This document shows positions 34,446 through 43,794 of a stretch of DNA of 64,000 nt, in pieces. Below the pieces are notes generated by a model that made no database searches, had not been told where the DNA came from, and saw only the letters and a list, made by a program, of their open reading frames with translations. Numbering within the stretch: position 1 is the first letter of the stretch; each line of letters starts with the position of its first letter. Location of the stretch: positions 1 to 64,000 of the forward strand of contig DASYKU010000048.1 in NCBI GenBank assembly GCA_035995165.1, in the 5' to 3' direction. Source of the stretch: Mycobacteriales bacterium. Lineage in GTDB: Bacteria > Actinomycetota > Actinomycetes > Mycobacteriales > CADCTP01. Position numbers and translations under genes: made by a program.

Positions 34446-35597
34446 GTGGAGCGTCTGGCGCTGGACCCGGTCGTCGCGACCGCGCTGCGGGACCGGCTGA
34501 CCGACGTCTCGGACCGGACCGTCGCGACGGTCACCGCGGAGGTCGGCGACTACGCCGACCCGCTGTCCGGCGAGCTCGGGATCACGATCACCCGCGCGGT
34601 CGAGCTGGCGCTGGCCACGTTCCTGCGGCTGGCCGAGGAGCCGGCCGACTCCGAGAGCCGGCTGCAGCCCGCCCTGGAGGCCGCGTACGGGCTGGGCCGG
34701 GGCGAGGCCCGCAACGGGCGCACGATGGACCCGCTGCTGGCGGCGTACCGGGTCGGGGCCCGGGTGGCGTGGGAGGAGTGGGGCGCGGCCGCGCTGGCGG
34801 CCGGACTGCCGCCGCCGGATCTGGTGCCGTTCGCGGCGCTGGTCTTCGCGTACATCGACCAGCTGTCGGCGGCAAGCGTGAGCGGGCACACCGACGAGCT
34901 CGCCACCAGTGGCCGGGTCCGCGAGCAGTACCTGGAGCGGCTCGCGCTGGCGCTGCTGTCCGGCGCGCCGGCCGAGGAGCTGGAGCGGCGGGCCGAGCGG
35001 GCAGACTGGCCGCCGCCGCGGACGCTCACCTGCGTGCTCGGGCGCCCCGGCAGCCCGACGCTGTGGGAGCGGGCCACGCTCGTCGTCGCCGGGGATGCCG
35101 TGGATCCCAGCCTGCCCGGGGACCTGACGGTGAGCCTGGTCCCGGACGTCGGCGCCCGCCGGCCGGCGTTGCTGCGCACGCCGGGCGCCCGGGTGGTCGG
35201 GCCGGAGCGGCCGTGGGCGGAGGCGGCCGCGTCGTACCGGCGGGCCCGGCGGGCGCTGGACCGGCAGACCGGGCCGGTGCTCGACACGGAGGAGCACCTG
35301 GCCGACCTGGTGCTGACCGCCGACCCGGAGGCGCTGGCCGACCTGCGGGCCCAGGTGCTGGCTCCGCTCGCCGGCCTCAAGCCGGACGTGGCCGCCCGGC
35401 TGGCCGAGACGCTGCGGTCCTGGCTGCTGCACCAGGGCCGGCGCGACGACGTCGCCGCCGACCTGCACGTGCACGCGCAGACCGTGCGCTACCGGATGAC
35501 CCAGGTCCGGGCGTCGTACGGCGACCGCCTGCAGGACCCCGCCGTCGTCCGGGACCTGATCCTCGCCCTCACCGCAAGTCCGGCGGCTGCTTCCTAG
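34446..35597 (+). CDS. PucR/CdaR-type transcriptional regulator
   Basis: This 383-aa protein has a PucR C-terminal helix-turn-helix ([36 protein letters not shown]). The N-terminal half is a helical sensor with no name I can give. GTG 34446 follows GGAGGG. It is divergent from the reductase-desaturase operon, with about 80 bp between, which suggests it regulates that operon. Its TAG stop shares the palindrome CTAG (35594-35597) with the next gene's stop. Confidence 0.88.
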   Translation: MERLALDPVVATALRDRLTDVSDRTVATVTAEVGDYADPLSGELGITITRAVELALATFLRLAEEPADSESRLQPALEAAYGLGRGEARNGRTMDPLLAAYRVGARVAWEEWGAAALAAGLPPPDLVPFAALVFAYIDQLSAASVSGHTDELATSGRVREQYLERLALALLSGAPAEELERRAERADWPPPRTLTCVLGRPGSPTLWERATLVVAGDAVDPSLPGDLTVSLVPDVGARRPALLRTPGARVVGPERPWAEAAASYRRARRALDRQTGPVLDTEEHLADLVLTADPEALADLRAQVLAPLAGLKPDVAARLAETLRSWLLHQGRRDDVAADLHVHAQTVRYRMTQVRASYGDRLQDPAVVRDLILALTASPAAAS

Positions 35598-35995
35598 GCG
35601 AGCAGGGCGGCGGAGCCGAGGACGCGGGTGACGGTGATCTCCAGCGCGACCCGGGCCGGGTTCACCCGCGGCTGCCGGTAGCGCTCGGCGTACCGGCGGA
35701 CGGCGTCGGCGACCGCAGCCGCGTCGTCCGCCACCGCCGCGGTCCCCTCCAGCGTCAGCCAGCGGGCGCCATCGAGCTGGCACAGCACGACCCGGCCGTC
35801 CCGGCGGACGTTGCGGACCTTCTGCGACGCCCCGGACGTGATCACCCGGGCCAGCCCGGCGGCCGGGTCCCAGCTGAAGCCGACCGGCACCACGTGCGCG
35901 TCCCCGCCGGCCCGGAACGAGGTCAGCGTCGCGAGGTGCCGCTCGGCCAGGAAGCCCAGCGCTGCCGCGGTCAGCTCGCCGGGTCCGGTCGCCAC
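35594..35995 (-). CDS. PPOX-class split-barrel protein, probably F420-dependent
   Basis: This 133-aa protein is a pyridoxamine-oxidase-like split barrel ([49 protein letters not shown]). Short actinomycete members of this type usually bind F420 or FMN; the fit here is by length and motif spacing only. It is convergent with and overlaps the PucR gene by four bases at CTAG. Confidence 0.85.
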   Translation of the reverse strand: MATGPGELTAAALGFLAERHLATLTSFRAGGDAHVVPVGFSWDPAAGLARVITSGASQKVRNVRRDGRVVLCQLDGARWLTLEGTAAVADDAAAVADAVRRYAERYRQPRVNPARVALEITVTRVLGSAALLA

Positions 35996-36021
35996 CGCGG
36001 CAGTCTGCCGTACGCGGCGCC

Positions 36022-36624
36022 TCAGCCGGACGCGAACGAGCCGAGGCCGACCTCGCCGGCCGGCTCGTACGTGCCGATCAGCACGCCGGTGGTCGAGATC
36101 CGGCTGTCGGCCAGCCGCAGCCCGGCCGGCCCGGTGCCCTCGGCGAACAGCCGCTTGCCGGAACCGAGCACGACCGGGAACACCCAGACCCGCAGCCGGT
36201 CGACCAGGTCGTGCCGCAGCAGCGTCTGGATCAGGTCGCCGCTGCCGTGCACCTGCAGCTCCGGCCCGTCGGTCTGCTTGAGCGCGGCGATCGCGTCGGC
36301 GTCCGGGACGTGCACCGAGGTGGCCCAGTCGAGCGTCGGCCGGCCGCGGGAGACGACGTACTTGGTCGCCTTGTTCAGCGGCTCCGCTCCCGGGTCGGTC
36401 GAGTGCGGCCAGAAGCCGCGGAAGATGTCGTACGTCCGGCGGCCCAGCAGGAGGTCGAACGGCCGGCTCATCGCCTCACCCATGACCTCGCCCATCATGT
36501 CGTCCCAGTAGTTCACCGACCACCCGCCGTAGGCGAAGTCGTCGCTCGGGTCCTCCTCCGGTCCGCCCGGCGCCTGCATGACCCCGTCGAGGGTCAGGAA
36601 CGTCGTCACCAGCAGCGATCGCAT
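36022..36624 (-). CDS. dihydrofolate-reductase-fold protein (RibD C-terminal family)
   Basis: This 200-aa protein has the RibD-C/DHFR-like pattern: [19 protein letters not shown] at the start, [43 protein letters not shown] and [13 protein letters not shown]. Such proteins probably reduce a pterin- or flavin-like compound; the true substrate is unknown. ATG 36624 follows GGAGGAGA. Confidence 0.9.
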   Translation of the reverse strand: MRSLLVTTFLTLDGVMQAPGGPEEDPSDDFAYGGWSVNYWDDMMGEVMGEAMSRPFDLLLGRRTYDIFRGFWPHSTDPGAEPLNKATKYVVSRGRPTLDWATSVHVPDADAIAALKQTDGPELQVHGSGDLIQTLLRHDLVDRLRVWVFPVVLGSGKRLFAEGTGPAGLRLADSRISTTGVLIGTYEPAGEVGLGSFASG

Positions 36625-36724
36625 CGCGGTCTCCTCCCGCCCGGGGGCGCCCTGCGCGGCCCCGCACCCAGACCACGAACGGCCCCGTCCCCGATCGACA
36701 CATCCGCGGTGGGATCGTGCGCGG

Positions 36725-36975
36725 ATGACCGAGCCGGCCTGGGTGACCGCGACCCGCACCTCGTACGACGCGATGGCGGCCTACGACCCCACGATCAGCA
36801 CCACCGACCACTTCGACGGCCGCGCGCTGGACCGGGCGCTGCTGGCCACGTTCGCCGCCTGCGTCGTCGAGGCCGGCGGCGGGCCGGTGCTCGACGTCGG
36901 TTGCGGACCGGGGAACGTCACCCGGGTGCTGGCCGGACTCGGCCTGGACGCCGCCGGGGTCGACCTCTGCCCCGT
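36725..36975 (+). pseudogene. methyltransferase, N-terminal piece cut at a junction
   Basis: The gene starts like a class I methyltransferase (MTEPAWVTATRTSYDAMAAY) and includes SAM motif I (VLDVGCGPGNVTRVLA). After AAGVDLCP, where motif II should begin, the sequence becomes unrelated. The break coincides with the break in the opposing binding-protein gene. Confidence 0.85.
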
Positions 36976-37404
36976 CCGGAACCCGGGCGGTCCGACCCCC
37001 CGGCTGACGTAGATGACCTTGTTGCGCTCGGTGACACCGCGCAGGATCGGCCCGAAGTCGGCCGGCCCGCCGAACATGAACCTGTCCTTGTTGTCCAGGA
37101 CGAGCCTGTTGGCGCACCCGGTGGTCTGGGTCTGGTCGAAGTGGTCGTTGCAGGTGTCGACCGTGAACGTGTACTTCTTGCCGCCGACCGTGATCCCGCC
37201 GGCCTTGTTGACCTCGTCGGCCGCGACCTGGATGCCGTGCACGAAGGACAGGCTGAGGTTGTTGAACCCGCCGCCGCCCTGGTAGACGAAGCCGAGCGGG
37301 ATCTCGGAGCCGCTGCTCCCGCCTCCGCCACTGTCGCCGTTGGCACAGGCGGTCACGGTCAGGGCGAACGAGAAGGCCAGCGCCAGGCCGAGGTTGCGAC
37401 GCAT
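36976..37404 (-). pseudogene. ABC substrate-binding lipoprotein, N-terminal piece cut at the same junction
   Basis: ATG 37404 follows GGGAGG. The frame encodes a lipoprotein signal (lipobox LTVTAC) and the first third of a branched-chain-amino-acid-type receptor (IPLGFVYQGGGGFNNLSLSF, VNKAGGITVGGKKYTF, TGCANRLVLDNKDRFMFGGP). It ends in YVSRGVGPPGFRTGQRS, where it runs into the methyltransferase piece on the other strand. Both genes keep only their 5' parts, so they were joined head-on by a deletion or inversion. Confidence 0.85.
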
Positions 37405-37579
37405 GTGCGCGCCTCCCAAGATACGAATCGAGTCGCGAGCTGCGGTCGGGCTGTCATACGAACAGTCAGTCCGACAGGCGCACGCCATCGACCGGCGCGC
37501 CGTAGGTCAACCGCACGCGAACCGCGTATGCCCTCGTCCTACATCTGGTCCGGTCGGTCCGGTACGCCGTTCCCGCAGG

Positions 37580-37984
37580 TCACGGCGCGACGAGCTCGAC
37601 CTCGAATCCGTCGCCGTCGGCGAGGTAACCGGCGTAGTGCTCGGGCCCTCCCGCGTACGGGTGGCGATCGGCGAACAGCAGGGTCCAGCCGTGCTGTGGG
37701 GCGGCCGCGACGAGCGCGTCGACCTGGTCCCGGCCGGCGGCGTGGAAGGCCAGGTGGTTGAGGCCGGGACGGGTGCGTTCGTGCGTCCCGGCGACCAGGT
37801 CCGGGGACCGCTCGAAGACCAGGTACGTCGGCCCGAGCCGGTAGCTCACCCCGCCCGGCCAGTCCTGGAACCGGCGGTAGCCGAACTTGCCCAGCAGCCA
37901 GCCCCAGGAGGCCACGGCCCGGTCGAGGTCCGGGACCCAGAGCTCGACGTGGTGGAGTGTCCCGGCGGGCGGAGTCGCGGTCAT
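37580..37984 (-). CDS. VOC-family (glyoxalase/dioxygenase-like) protein
   Basis: This protein of about 134 aa is a single VOC domain (LHHVELWVPDLDRAVASWGW start; GLNHLAFHAAGRDQVDALV; DGDGFEVELVAP end). Metal-ligand positions (His in HHVE, His in NHLAFH, Glu near the end) are kept, so it may be active, with unknown substrate. ATG 37984 is used; 37993 would add three residues. Confidence 0.85.
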   Translation of the reverse strand: MTATPPAGTLHHVELWVPDLDRAVASWGWLLGKFGYRRFQDWPGGVSYRLGPTYLVFERSPDLVAGTHERTRPGLNHLAFHAAGRDQVDALVAAAPQHGWTLLFADRHPYAGGPEHYAGYLADGDGFEVELVAP

Positions 37985-38032
37985 CCGGGGCATTCTCTCC
38001 CGTCCACTGTGGACGGCTCCGGTGCGGTCGCG

Positions 38033-38056
38033 GGGGTCAGCGGCGGGGTCAGCGGC
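38033..38056. repeat. 12-bp tandem duplication containing a stop codon
   Basis: GGGGTCAGCGGC occurs at 38033-38044 and 38045-38056. The second copy holds the stop codon of the 63-aa membrane-protein gene; the first lies just beyond it. Confidence 0.75.
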
Positions 38057-38240
38057 GGCCGAAGAGCCAGTAGAGCAGGGAGTTGCCGGGGTTGAGGGCG
38101 ATCAGCACCCGCCAGAACCGCTTGCTGCCGCGGACCTGCTCGGGCGTACGCCGATTGAGGTCACGCCAGGCGAGGGTTCCGGCGACGGTGCCGGCCAGGG
38201 CGATGGGCACGGCGACCTTCGTCGGCGGTCTACGCTTCAT
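38049..38240 (-). CDS. 63-aa membrane protein, PLDc_N-like
   Basis: The protein has a basic start, one membrane segment (VAVPIALAGTVAGTLAWRDL) and a second short hydrophobic end (RFWRVLIALNPGNSLLYWLF, GRR). The ending resembles the phospholipase-D N-terminal membrane domain found in many small actinomycete proteins. Function unknown. Confidence 0.7.
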   Translation of the reverse strand: MKRRPPTKVAVPIALAGTVAGTLAWRDLNRRTPEQVRGSKRFWRVLIALNPGNSLLYWLFGRR

Positions 38241-38330
38241 GGGCTACGTCATACACCCCTCTGATCGGCGTAGTGTCACTAGCTGAACCCGGCGCCTCCT
38301 CCGGAGGTCTCCGGTCGGCGAAGGGCCATC

Positions 38331-38585
38331 ATGACCGCTACGCGACCGGACGCCGTGGACCTGCCCGCGCTGCTGGTGGACCTGCTCGCGGCCCGGGCCG
38401 CGGTCGCCCACGACCTGACCCCGACGAGCAACCGGCGTCCGATCGAGGAGCGCAAGCGGCTGCTCGCCTGCATGGAGGCGTACGTCGCCGGGCTGACGTC
38501 GCGGCAGCTGCCGATCCCGCCGCGGTTGCGCGACGAGCTCCGCCTGCACCGCGCACTCCTCGTCCCCGACGACCACCGCCGCTAG
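38331..38585 (+). CDS. 84-aa hypothetical protein
   Basis: This soluble, helix-rich protein (AVDLPALLVDLLAARAAVAH, PIEERKRLLACMEAYVAGLT) has no recognised domain. It has GC-rich codon use like its neighbours and is divergent from the 63-aa protein gene. From 38586 to 38768 I see no gene; one plus frame runs into the next gene without a start. Confidence 0.6.
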   Translation: MTATRPDAVDLPALLVDLLAARAAVAHDLTPTSNRRPIEERKRLLACMEAYVAGLTSRQLPIPPRLRDELRLHRALLVPDDHRR

Positions 38586-38768
38586 AACCCCACACCGACC
38601 CGCTGCCCCGGCCGCCCGGCCCGCCCCGCGCCGCCCGCATCGGGCGGCGGGCTCACGCCGCAGGGCGGGCCGACCCAGCACTTCTCCTGGCCGGCGGGCT
38701 TCATCGGGGTGGACAGCCCGGCTGACCCGGGAGTTGACGGGCTGGGAGCCGACGGGCGGGCTGCCATC

Positions 38769-39350
38769 ATGGCGGTCATGGGCTCCCCGCTCGACGCCGT
38801 GAGCTGGCCGGTCCGGACGGAGCGGCTCGCGCTGCGGCCGGCGACCGCCTCGGACGTGGGGCCGACCTGGTCCTACCGCCGGCTGGAGGACGTCAGCCGC
38901 TGGCTGACCAGCGCACCGGCGACGGTGGCGGAGTTCCGCGCGCGGTTCGCGGACCCGGCGACGCTGGCCAAGACGCTCGTGATCGAGCGGGACGGGAAGA
39001 TCGTCGGCGACCTCATGCTCACCCTCGAGGACGGCTGGGCCCAGGCCGAGGTGACCGACCAGGCCCGCGGCGTGCACGCCGAGCTGGGCTGGGTGCTGGA
39101 CCCGGCCGCAGCCGGCCGCGGGTACGCGACCGAGGCCGTCCGGGAGCTGATCCGGATCTGCTTCGAGGACCTCGGCCTGCGCCGGGTCGCCGCCAACTGC
39201 TTCGCCGACAACGAACCCTCCTGGCGGCTGATGGAGCGGGTCGGGATGCGCCGCGAGACCTACTCGCTCCGCGACTCCCTGCACCGCTCCGGCCACTGGC
39301 TCGACGGCATGTCGTACGCCCTGCTCGCCGACGAATGGAAACCTTCATGA
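38769..39350 (+). CDS. GNAT acetyltransferase (RimJ/RimL type)
   Basis: This 193-aa protein fits the Acetyltransf_3 group: TERLALRPATASDVGPTWSY at the start, ELGWVLDPAAAGRGYATEAV with the acetyl-CoA loop, RRVAANCFADNEPSWRLMER and VGMRRETYSLRDSLH. RimJ/RimL relatives acetylate ribosomal protein N-termini or small amines. ATG 38769 or 38778 may be the start. Confidence 0.9.
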   Translation: MAVMGSPLDAVSWPVRTERLALRPATASDVGPTWSYRRLEDVSRWLTSAPATVAEFRARFADPATLAKTLVIERDGKIVGDLMLTLEDGWAQAEVTDQARGVHAELGWVLDPAAAGRGYATEAVRELIRICFEDLGLRRVAANCFADNEPSWRLMERVGMRRETYSLRDSLHRSGHWLDGMSYALLADEWKPS

Positions 39351-39401
39351 CGGCAGTCGAGAGCAGCAGCGGGACCCGGCGTACGCGGCGGGGCCGGCTC
39401 G

Positions 39402-39810
39402 CCGACGCGGTGGTGGACCGGCTGGTCCGACCCGGACTGGGCGTCCCGCCGGGATCCCGGCGACCCGTTCTGGAGCCGGATGCAGCTCGGCGCCGCCCTG
39501 GACCGGGCCACGGTGCCGATCCACGTCATCGGGGGCTGGCAGGACCTGTTCCTCCCCCAGACGCTGGACCAGTACGCCCGGCTGCACGGGCGCGGGCAGG
39601 ACGTCGCCCTGACCGTGGGGCCGCGGACCCACGTCGGGACCCTCCGCGACGGTGCCGGGCTGATCGCCCGGGAGACCCTCGACTGGCTGGCCGAGCACCT
39701 GGCCGGCACCGGCACCCGCCGCCGTCCCGAGCCGGGGTGTTCGTGACCGGGGCCGAGGAGTGGCGCGACCTGCCGACCTGGCCGCCTGCCGACCACGCCC
39801 GGAGCCGTCA
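39402..39810 (+). pseudogene. C-terminal remnant of a CocE/NonD-family hydrolase
   Basis: One frame reads DPFWSRMQLGAALDRATVPI, then HVIGGWQDLFLPQTLDQYAR and TVGPRTHVG, the end of the catalytic domain of CocE/X-Pro dipeptidyl-peptidase hydrolases (Asp in GWQD, His in THVG). After a frameshift near 39735 another frame continues GVFVTGAEEWRDLPTWPPAD, the usual start of the jelly-roll domain. Start, nucleophile region and most of the C-domain are missing. Confidence 0.8.
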
Positions 39811-40617
39811 CAGGGCCGCCGGCACCCGCGGCGGTGCGGTGAGGCGGTAGCCCGCCAGCAGCCAGGACACGCCGAACGCCCACACCGCGACGACCTCGCC
39901 CACGTAGAGCGGGGTCAGCGGCCCCAGGTCGGCGTGCAGCGCGCCACCGACGACGGCCCACGCTCCCGCGGCCAGGATGACGGCGGCGCAGCTCCGGTGG
40001 ATCCAGAACAGCCTGGTGCTGCGCAGGACGAGCCCGCGGGCGCTGAGGCTGCGGGCCGATCCGGCCTGCACCTCGCTGGCGGCGAACAGGAAGCTCATCG
40101 CCGCCATGCCGAGGATGAACACGGCCGCGCACACGGCGTGGATCACCGCCGTGTGCGACTCGCCGAGCTCGTACTCGACGAACGAGCACCCGGGCAGTGA
40201 CCGCGCCTCCTCGCAGTGCAGCGCGTTCGGAGCGAGACCCGAGCGCGAGGTCGGGAAGAACACGACCCCGAGGACGGCCAGGCCGGCCAGGAGACTGGCC
40301 CAGAAGTCCCACGTACGCCGCTCTCCGGCGAGGTAGGTGGCGAGCAGGAACCCGATGACGCAGAGGCCGCCGACGAAGATGTCCTGCATCGACGTGTGGT
40401 AGTACGCGCTCAGCGATCCCCGGACGTGGACTCCCCCGCGGAGATAACGCGCCTCGCCGACGATGAACACGAGCGGCAGCGCGATCCCGAGGAATCCGAC
40501 GACGAGCCGGATGGTCCGGTACGACTCCGTGTACGCCGTGTTCCGCTCGCTCTCCGGATAACGGCTGTGCGTCGCCATGCCGGTCTTCCCACTGCTGACC
40601 CGACTCACCGTGGCCAT
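39808..40617 (-). CDS. multi-pass membrane protein of unknown function
   Basis: This 269-aa protein has about six membrane segments after a soluble N-terminus. Notable motifs are SAYYHTSMQDIFVGGLCVIG near residue 70 and several conserved-looking His and Asp residues near the membrane (HTAVIHAVC, FWIHRSC). ATG 40617 follows GGGAGGGA; ATG 40578 is possible. I do not recognise the family. Confidence 0.75.
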   Translation of the reverse strand: MATVSRVSSGKTGMATHSRYPESERNTAYTESYRTIRLVVGFLGIALPLVFIVGEARYLRGGVHVRGSLSAYYHTSMQDIFVGGLCVIGFLLATYLAGERRTWDFWASLLAGLAVLGVVFFPTSRSGLAPNALHCEEARSLPGCSFVEYELGESHTAVIHAVCAAVFILGMAAMSFLFAASEVQAGSARSLSARGLVLRSTRLFWIHRSCAAVILAAGAWAVVGGALHADLGPLTPLYVGEVVAVWAFGVSWLLAGYRLTAPPRVPAAL

Positions 40618-40743
40618 CGCAGTCCCTCCCCCGCCGACGGGCCGTACGCCGGCGGCGAGAGGTCCCCGTCACCCGTCGGCCCACCCTCAGGAGGCACGAC
40701 CGCCCGGAACGGATACCAGCGTCGTCGCAGTGGGGACGGGCGG

Positions 40744-42702
40744 TCAGTGCGGGGTGAGGAGGCAGCCCTGGGGGGACCCGCCGCCGGCGGGGAAGGCGGC
40801 GGTCAGGGCTTGGGCGGTGCGGCGGGCCCGCTGCCGGTAGCCGGCGCTGGTGAAGTGGATGCCGTCGGAGCCGAACCAGGAGTCCTGCACCTGCGCGGCC
40901 CAGTCGTACACGCGCATGTTCGGGTACGTCCGGCAGGCCGCGAGGAGCGCGGCGTTCCACTTGCTCATCTGCGTCTCCGACCACGGGCCGGACGGTCGCA
41001 GCGTGCGCACGGTCAGCCAGAGCGCGGGCCGCCCGCCGATCTCCTTCATGAGCCGGTCGATCCGCTCGGCGGACCCGACGTTGCTGCCGGCGTACTGGTT
41101 GGCCGTGTCGTTGGTGCCCATCGCGAAGACCCAGCAGCCGGCGTACCCGGCGTCGACGCGCTTCGCGGTCGCCTCCTGGGCGTTGGGCTGGCCCTTGTAG
41201 CGCTCGACGATCGAGCGGGCCCCGAGGATGTCGGTCTGCACGGACCGGACGCCGACGGCCCGGTACCGGGCGTCGATCCGGTCGCTCGGGTTCGGCAGGT
41301 ACGCCGGGTCCATCAGCCCGAGGGACGTGGAGTCGCCGACGTGCACGACGGACGTGCACGAGGTGCGGCCGCGGGTCTTCGCGGCGGGTGCGGAGGCGCT
41401 GGCCCGGGCCGGGGTCGGGACGGCCGCCGCGCTCGTCGCCGGAAGCGGCGGGGGGGCCGCGACCGAGGAGACCAGCTGCCGGTCCCGCCCGGAGACGAGC
41501 GTGACCGGCGAGAGCGTCGTCACCGCGACGGCCACGACCATCGCGGCCCCGATGGCGACCGGGGCCCGCGTACGGAAACCGGGCGACGGATGCAGCACGG
41601 TCCGCCGCGCGATGCTGACGAACCCGTGCCGCCGTACCGGGTCCTCGATGAGGAACCACGACAGCGCCGCCAGCATCAGCGTCAGCGCGACCTGCACGGC
41701 GGTGAGCCAGAACCACGGCTCGCCGGCGCGGCGTTCCGGCGTCCAGACCGCGACGGGCATGTGCCAGAGGTAGATCCCGTACGAGCGTTCGCCGATCCAG
41801 CGCAGCGGCGCGATCCCGAGCGCCCGGCCGAGCAGGCTGCCGGGGTAGGAGACGGCGACCAGGACCAGCGCGGTCAGCAGCGACATCAGCAGCAGCCCGC
41901 CGCGGTAGAGCGAGAGCGAGTACGCCGTGGTGGTCAGGATCAGCACCGCCACCCCGCCCAGCGCGGCGATGCCGACGGCGTCGACGGCCATCCGCGCCTC
42001 GCGCGGCGGCCGGTCCCGGATCCGCCCCGGCCGGTAGACCAGCGCCAGCGCCGCCCCGGCCAGCAGCTCCCCGGCCCGGGTGTCGGTCCCCTCGTACGCG
42101 CGGGTGTGGTCGAAGCCGGGATGGGCCAGGACGGCGAGCAGGACGAACGACACCACGGCGAGGGCGGCCGCGATCCCGGCCGCGCGGTGCCGCCGCCGGC
42201 CGGTCACCCGCAGCAGGACCAGCAGCAGGATCGGCCAGAGCAGGTAGAACTGCTCCTCGACGGCCAGCGACCAGAGGTGCTCCAGCGGCGCCGGCCCGGC
42301 GACGGCGTCGAAGTAGGAGGAGCCGCGGGCGATGTCGGCCCAGTTGCTCACGTACAGGGCGGCGGCGACGGTCTCGCCCCAGCGCGCCGGGAGCGAACCG
42401 CGGTCCACGACCGCCGTGATCGACAGGACCGCGACGAGCACGACGGCCAGCGCCGGCAGCAGCCGCCGGGAGCGCGCCAGCCAGAATGCGCGGAGGTCGA
42501 TCCGGCCGGTCCGGTCCCAGCCGGAGAGCAGGACGCCGGTGATGAGGAACCCGCTCAGCGTGAAGAACATGCTCACGCCGAGCAGCCCGCCGCCCAGGCC
42601 CGGCACGTCGAAGTGGTAGCCCAGCACCGCGACGACGGCGACCGCGCGGAGTCCGTCCAGACCCGGCAGGTAGGTCGTACTGGCACCGACGGGACGAGGC
42701 AC
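40744..42702 (-). CDS. OafA-type membrane acyltransferase with SGNH domain
   Basis: This 652-aa protein has an acyltransferase-3 domain of about ten membrane segments (LPGLDGLRAVAVVAVLGYHF start, EEQFYLLWPILLL, RSYGIYLWHMP). The C-terminal SGNH hydrolase-like domain has VHVGDSTSLG and SDGIHFTSAG with the Ser and Asp/His. Such proteins transfer acetyl groups to surface polysaccharide, peptidoglycan or a glycolipid. GTG 42702 follows GAGAGGGG. Confidence 0.9.
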   Translation of the reverse strand: MPRPVGASTTYLPGLDGLRAVAVVAVLGYHFDVPGLGGGLLGVSMFFTLSGFLITGVLLSGWDRTGRIDLRAFWLARSRRLLPALAVVLVAVLSITAVVDRGSLPARWGETVAAALYVSNWADIARGSSYFDAVAGPAPLEHLWSLAVEEQFYLLWPILLLVLLRVTGRRRHRAAGIAAALAVVSFVLLAVLAHPGFDHTRAYEGTDTRAGELLAGAALALVYRPGRIRDRPPREARMAVDAVGIAALGGVAVLILTTTAYSLSLYRGGLLLMSLLTALVLVAVSYPGSLLGRALGIAPLRWIGERSYGIYLWHMPVAVWTPERRAGEPWFWLTAVQVALTLMLAALSWFLIEDPVRRHGFVSIARRTVLHPSPGFRTRAPVAIGAAMVVAVAVTTLSPVTLVSGRDRQLVSSVAAPPPLPATSAAAVPTPARASASAPAAKTRGRTSCTSVVHVGDSTSLGLMDPAYLPNPSDRIDARYRAVGVRSVQTDILGARSIVERYKGQPNAQEATAKRVDAGYAGCWVFAMGTNDTANQYAGSNVGSAERIDRLMKEIGGRPALWLTVRTLRPSGPWSETQMSKWNAALLAACRTYPNMRVYDWAAQVQDSWFGSDGIHFTSAGYRQRARRTAQALTAAFPAGGGSPQGCLLTPH

Positions 42703-42712
42703 ACCATCCCCT

Positions 42713-42748
42713 CTCGGGCGGGTGGACTCGGGCGGGTGGACTCGGGCG
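42713..42748. repeat. 14-bp tandem repeat before the acyltransferase
   Basis: CTCGGGCGGGTGGA occurs at 42713-42726 and 42727-42740, with a partial copy (CTCGGGCG) from 42741. It lies just upstream of the acyltransferase start, in the 5' untranslated region. Confidence 0.7.
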
Positions 42749-42861
42749 AAAGTAACACCGCAGTGCCATCGCGGGACGTCACCGCCCCTCCGGGCGTGTC
42801 CCGGCCCATTCCGGGAGCGGCGGCCGCTGGACCTCCGGCGGGCGCCGTACGGAACCCAGGG

Positions 42862-43021
42862 TCAGGAGATGGCCTGGATCCCGGTCGTCACGCAGGTGGC
42901 GTCGATGTCACCGGACGGCGCGCCGCTGACGCCGATGCCGGCCACGACCGTGCCGCCGCCCTGGATCGGCAGGCCGCCCGGGAGGATGACGAAGCCCGGC
43001 ACGGTCCGTCCCTTCGCGACG
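42862..43021 (-). pseudogene. C-terminal remnant of a GlcG/HbpS-family protein
   Basis: The minus strand reads AKGRTVPGFVILPGGLPIQG, then GGTVVAGIGVSGAPSGDIDA and a stop. This is the heme-binding GlcG/HbpS (DUF336) ending. The N-terminal half is absent. The rest of 42703-43128 holds only the acyltransferase leader repeats and nothing else I recognise. Confidence 0.8.
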
Positions 43022-43128
43022 GCCCGGCGTCGCCGACCGTACGGCGGAAGGACCGCCCGGCCGGCGCGGAGCCGGAGTTCACCAGAAGTAAATCGATCTA
43101 TCCGGATCGGGCCGGGACAAGGCCCCGA

Positions 43129-43794
43129 TCAGGCCGACCAGATCGGACGGCGGGGCCAGGTGACGTGGCCGTCCTCGAGGCGGAGCTCGGCGTCGAGCTC
43201 CGCCGCGGCCTCGGCGTCGTGGGTGGCCATGACGACCACCGCGCCGGCGGCGGCCTCGGCCCGCAGCGCGTCGATGACCCGCTGCCGGTTGGTGCCGTCG
43301 AGGTCGCTGGTCGGCTCGTCGGCCAGGATCACGGCCGGCGTGCCCGCGAACGTCCGGGCCAGCGCGACCCGCTGCTGCTGACCGCCGGAGAGCTCGTCGA
43401 CCAGGTGGGTCGCGGACTGCTCCAGGTCCAGCAGCGCGAGCGCGGCCCGGGTCCGCGCGGGGGCGTCGGCGACGCCGGCGGCCAGCAGCGGCATCAGGAC
43501 GTTCTCCTCGGCGGTGAGGAACGACGGGAGCCCGTTGCCCTGCGGGGTCAGCGCGATGCCGAGCGCGGCGGCCGCGGCCCGGTCGCCGACCGGGACGCCG
43601 CCGACCTCGACCGTGCCCGCGTACGGGACGGCGCCGGCCAGCGCCCACAGCAGGGAGGACTTGCCGGCGCCGGACGGGCCGGTGACGGCGAGCATCCCGC
43701 CCGGCGGGACCTCGAACGTGGCGTCGTGGACGGCGACCACGGCGCCGTACCGGACCTCGACGTGGTTCGCCCGCACGGGGCCCGGCGCCCTCAT
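43129..43794 (-). CDS. ABC exporter ATPase, second (LolD/MacB type)
   Basis: This 221-aa ATPase has Walker A GPSGAGKSS, signature LSGGQQQRVALA, Walker B VILADEPTSDLD and switch His in MATHDAEA. It pairs with the FtsX-type permease of this operon. Its ATG overlaps the stop of the other ATPase gene (ATGA, 43791-43794). With canonical motifs it should be the catalytically normal partner. Confidence 0.9.
   Translation of the reverse strand: MRAPGPVRANHVEVRYGAVVAVHDATFEVPPGGMLAVTGPSGAGKSSLLWALAGAVPYAGTVEVGGVPVGDRAAAAALGIALTPQGNGLPSFLTAEENVLMPLLAAGVADAPARTRAALALLDLEQSATHLVDELSGGQQQRVALARTFAGTPAVILADEPTSDLDGTNRQRVIDALRAEAAAGAVVVMATHDAEAAAELDAELRLEDGHVTWPRRPIWSA

Noticed and set aside
42391-42410. 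GGGAGCGAACCGCGG as a third end of the intercistronic repeat
   Set aside because: It lies inside the acyltransferase coding region and the rest of the repeat is absent, so the match is by chance.
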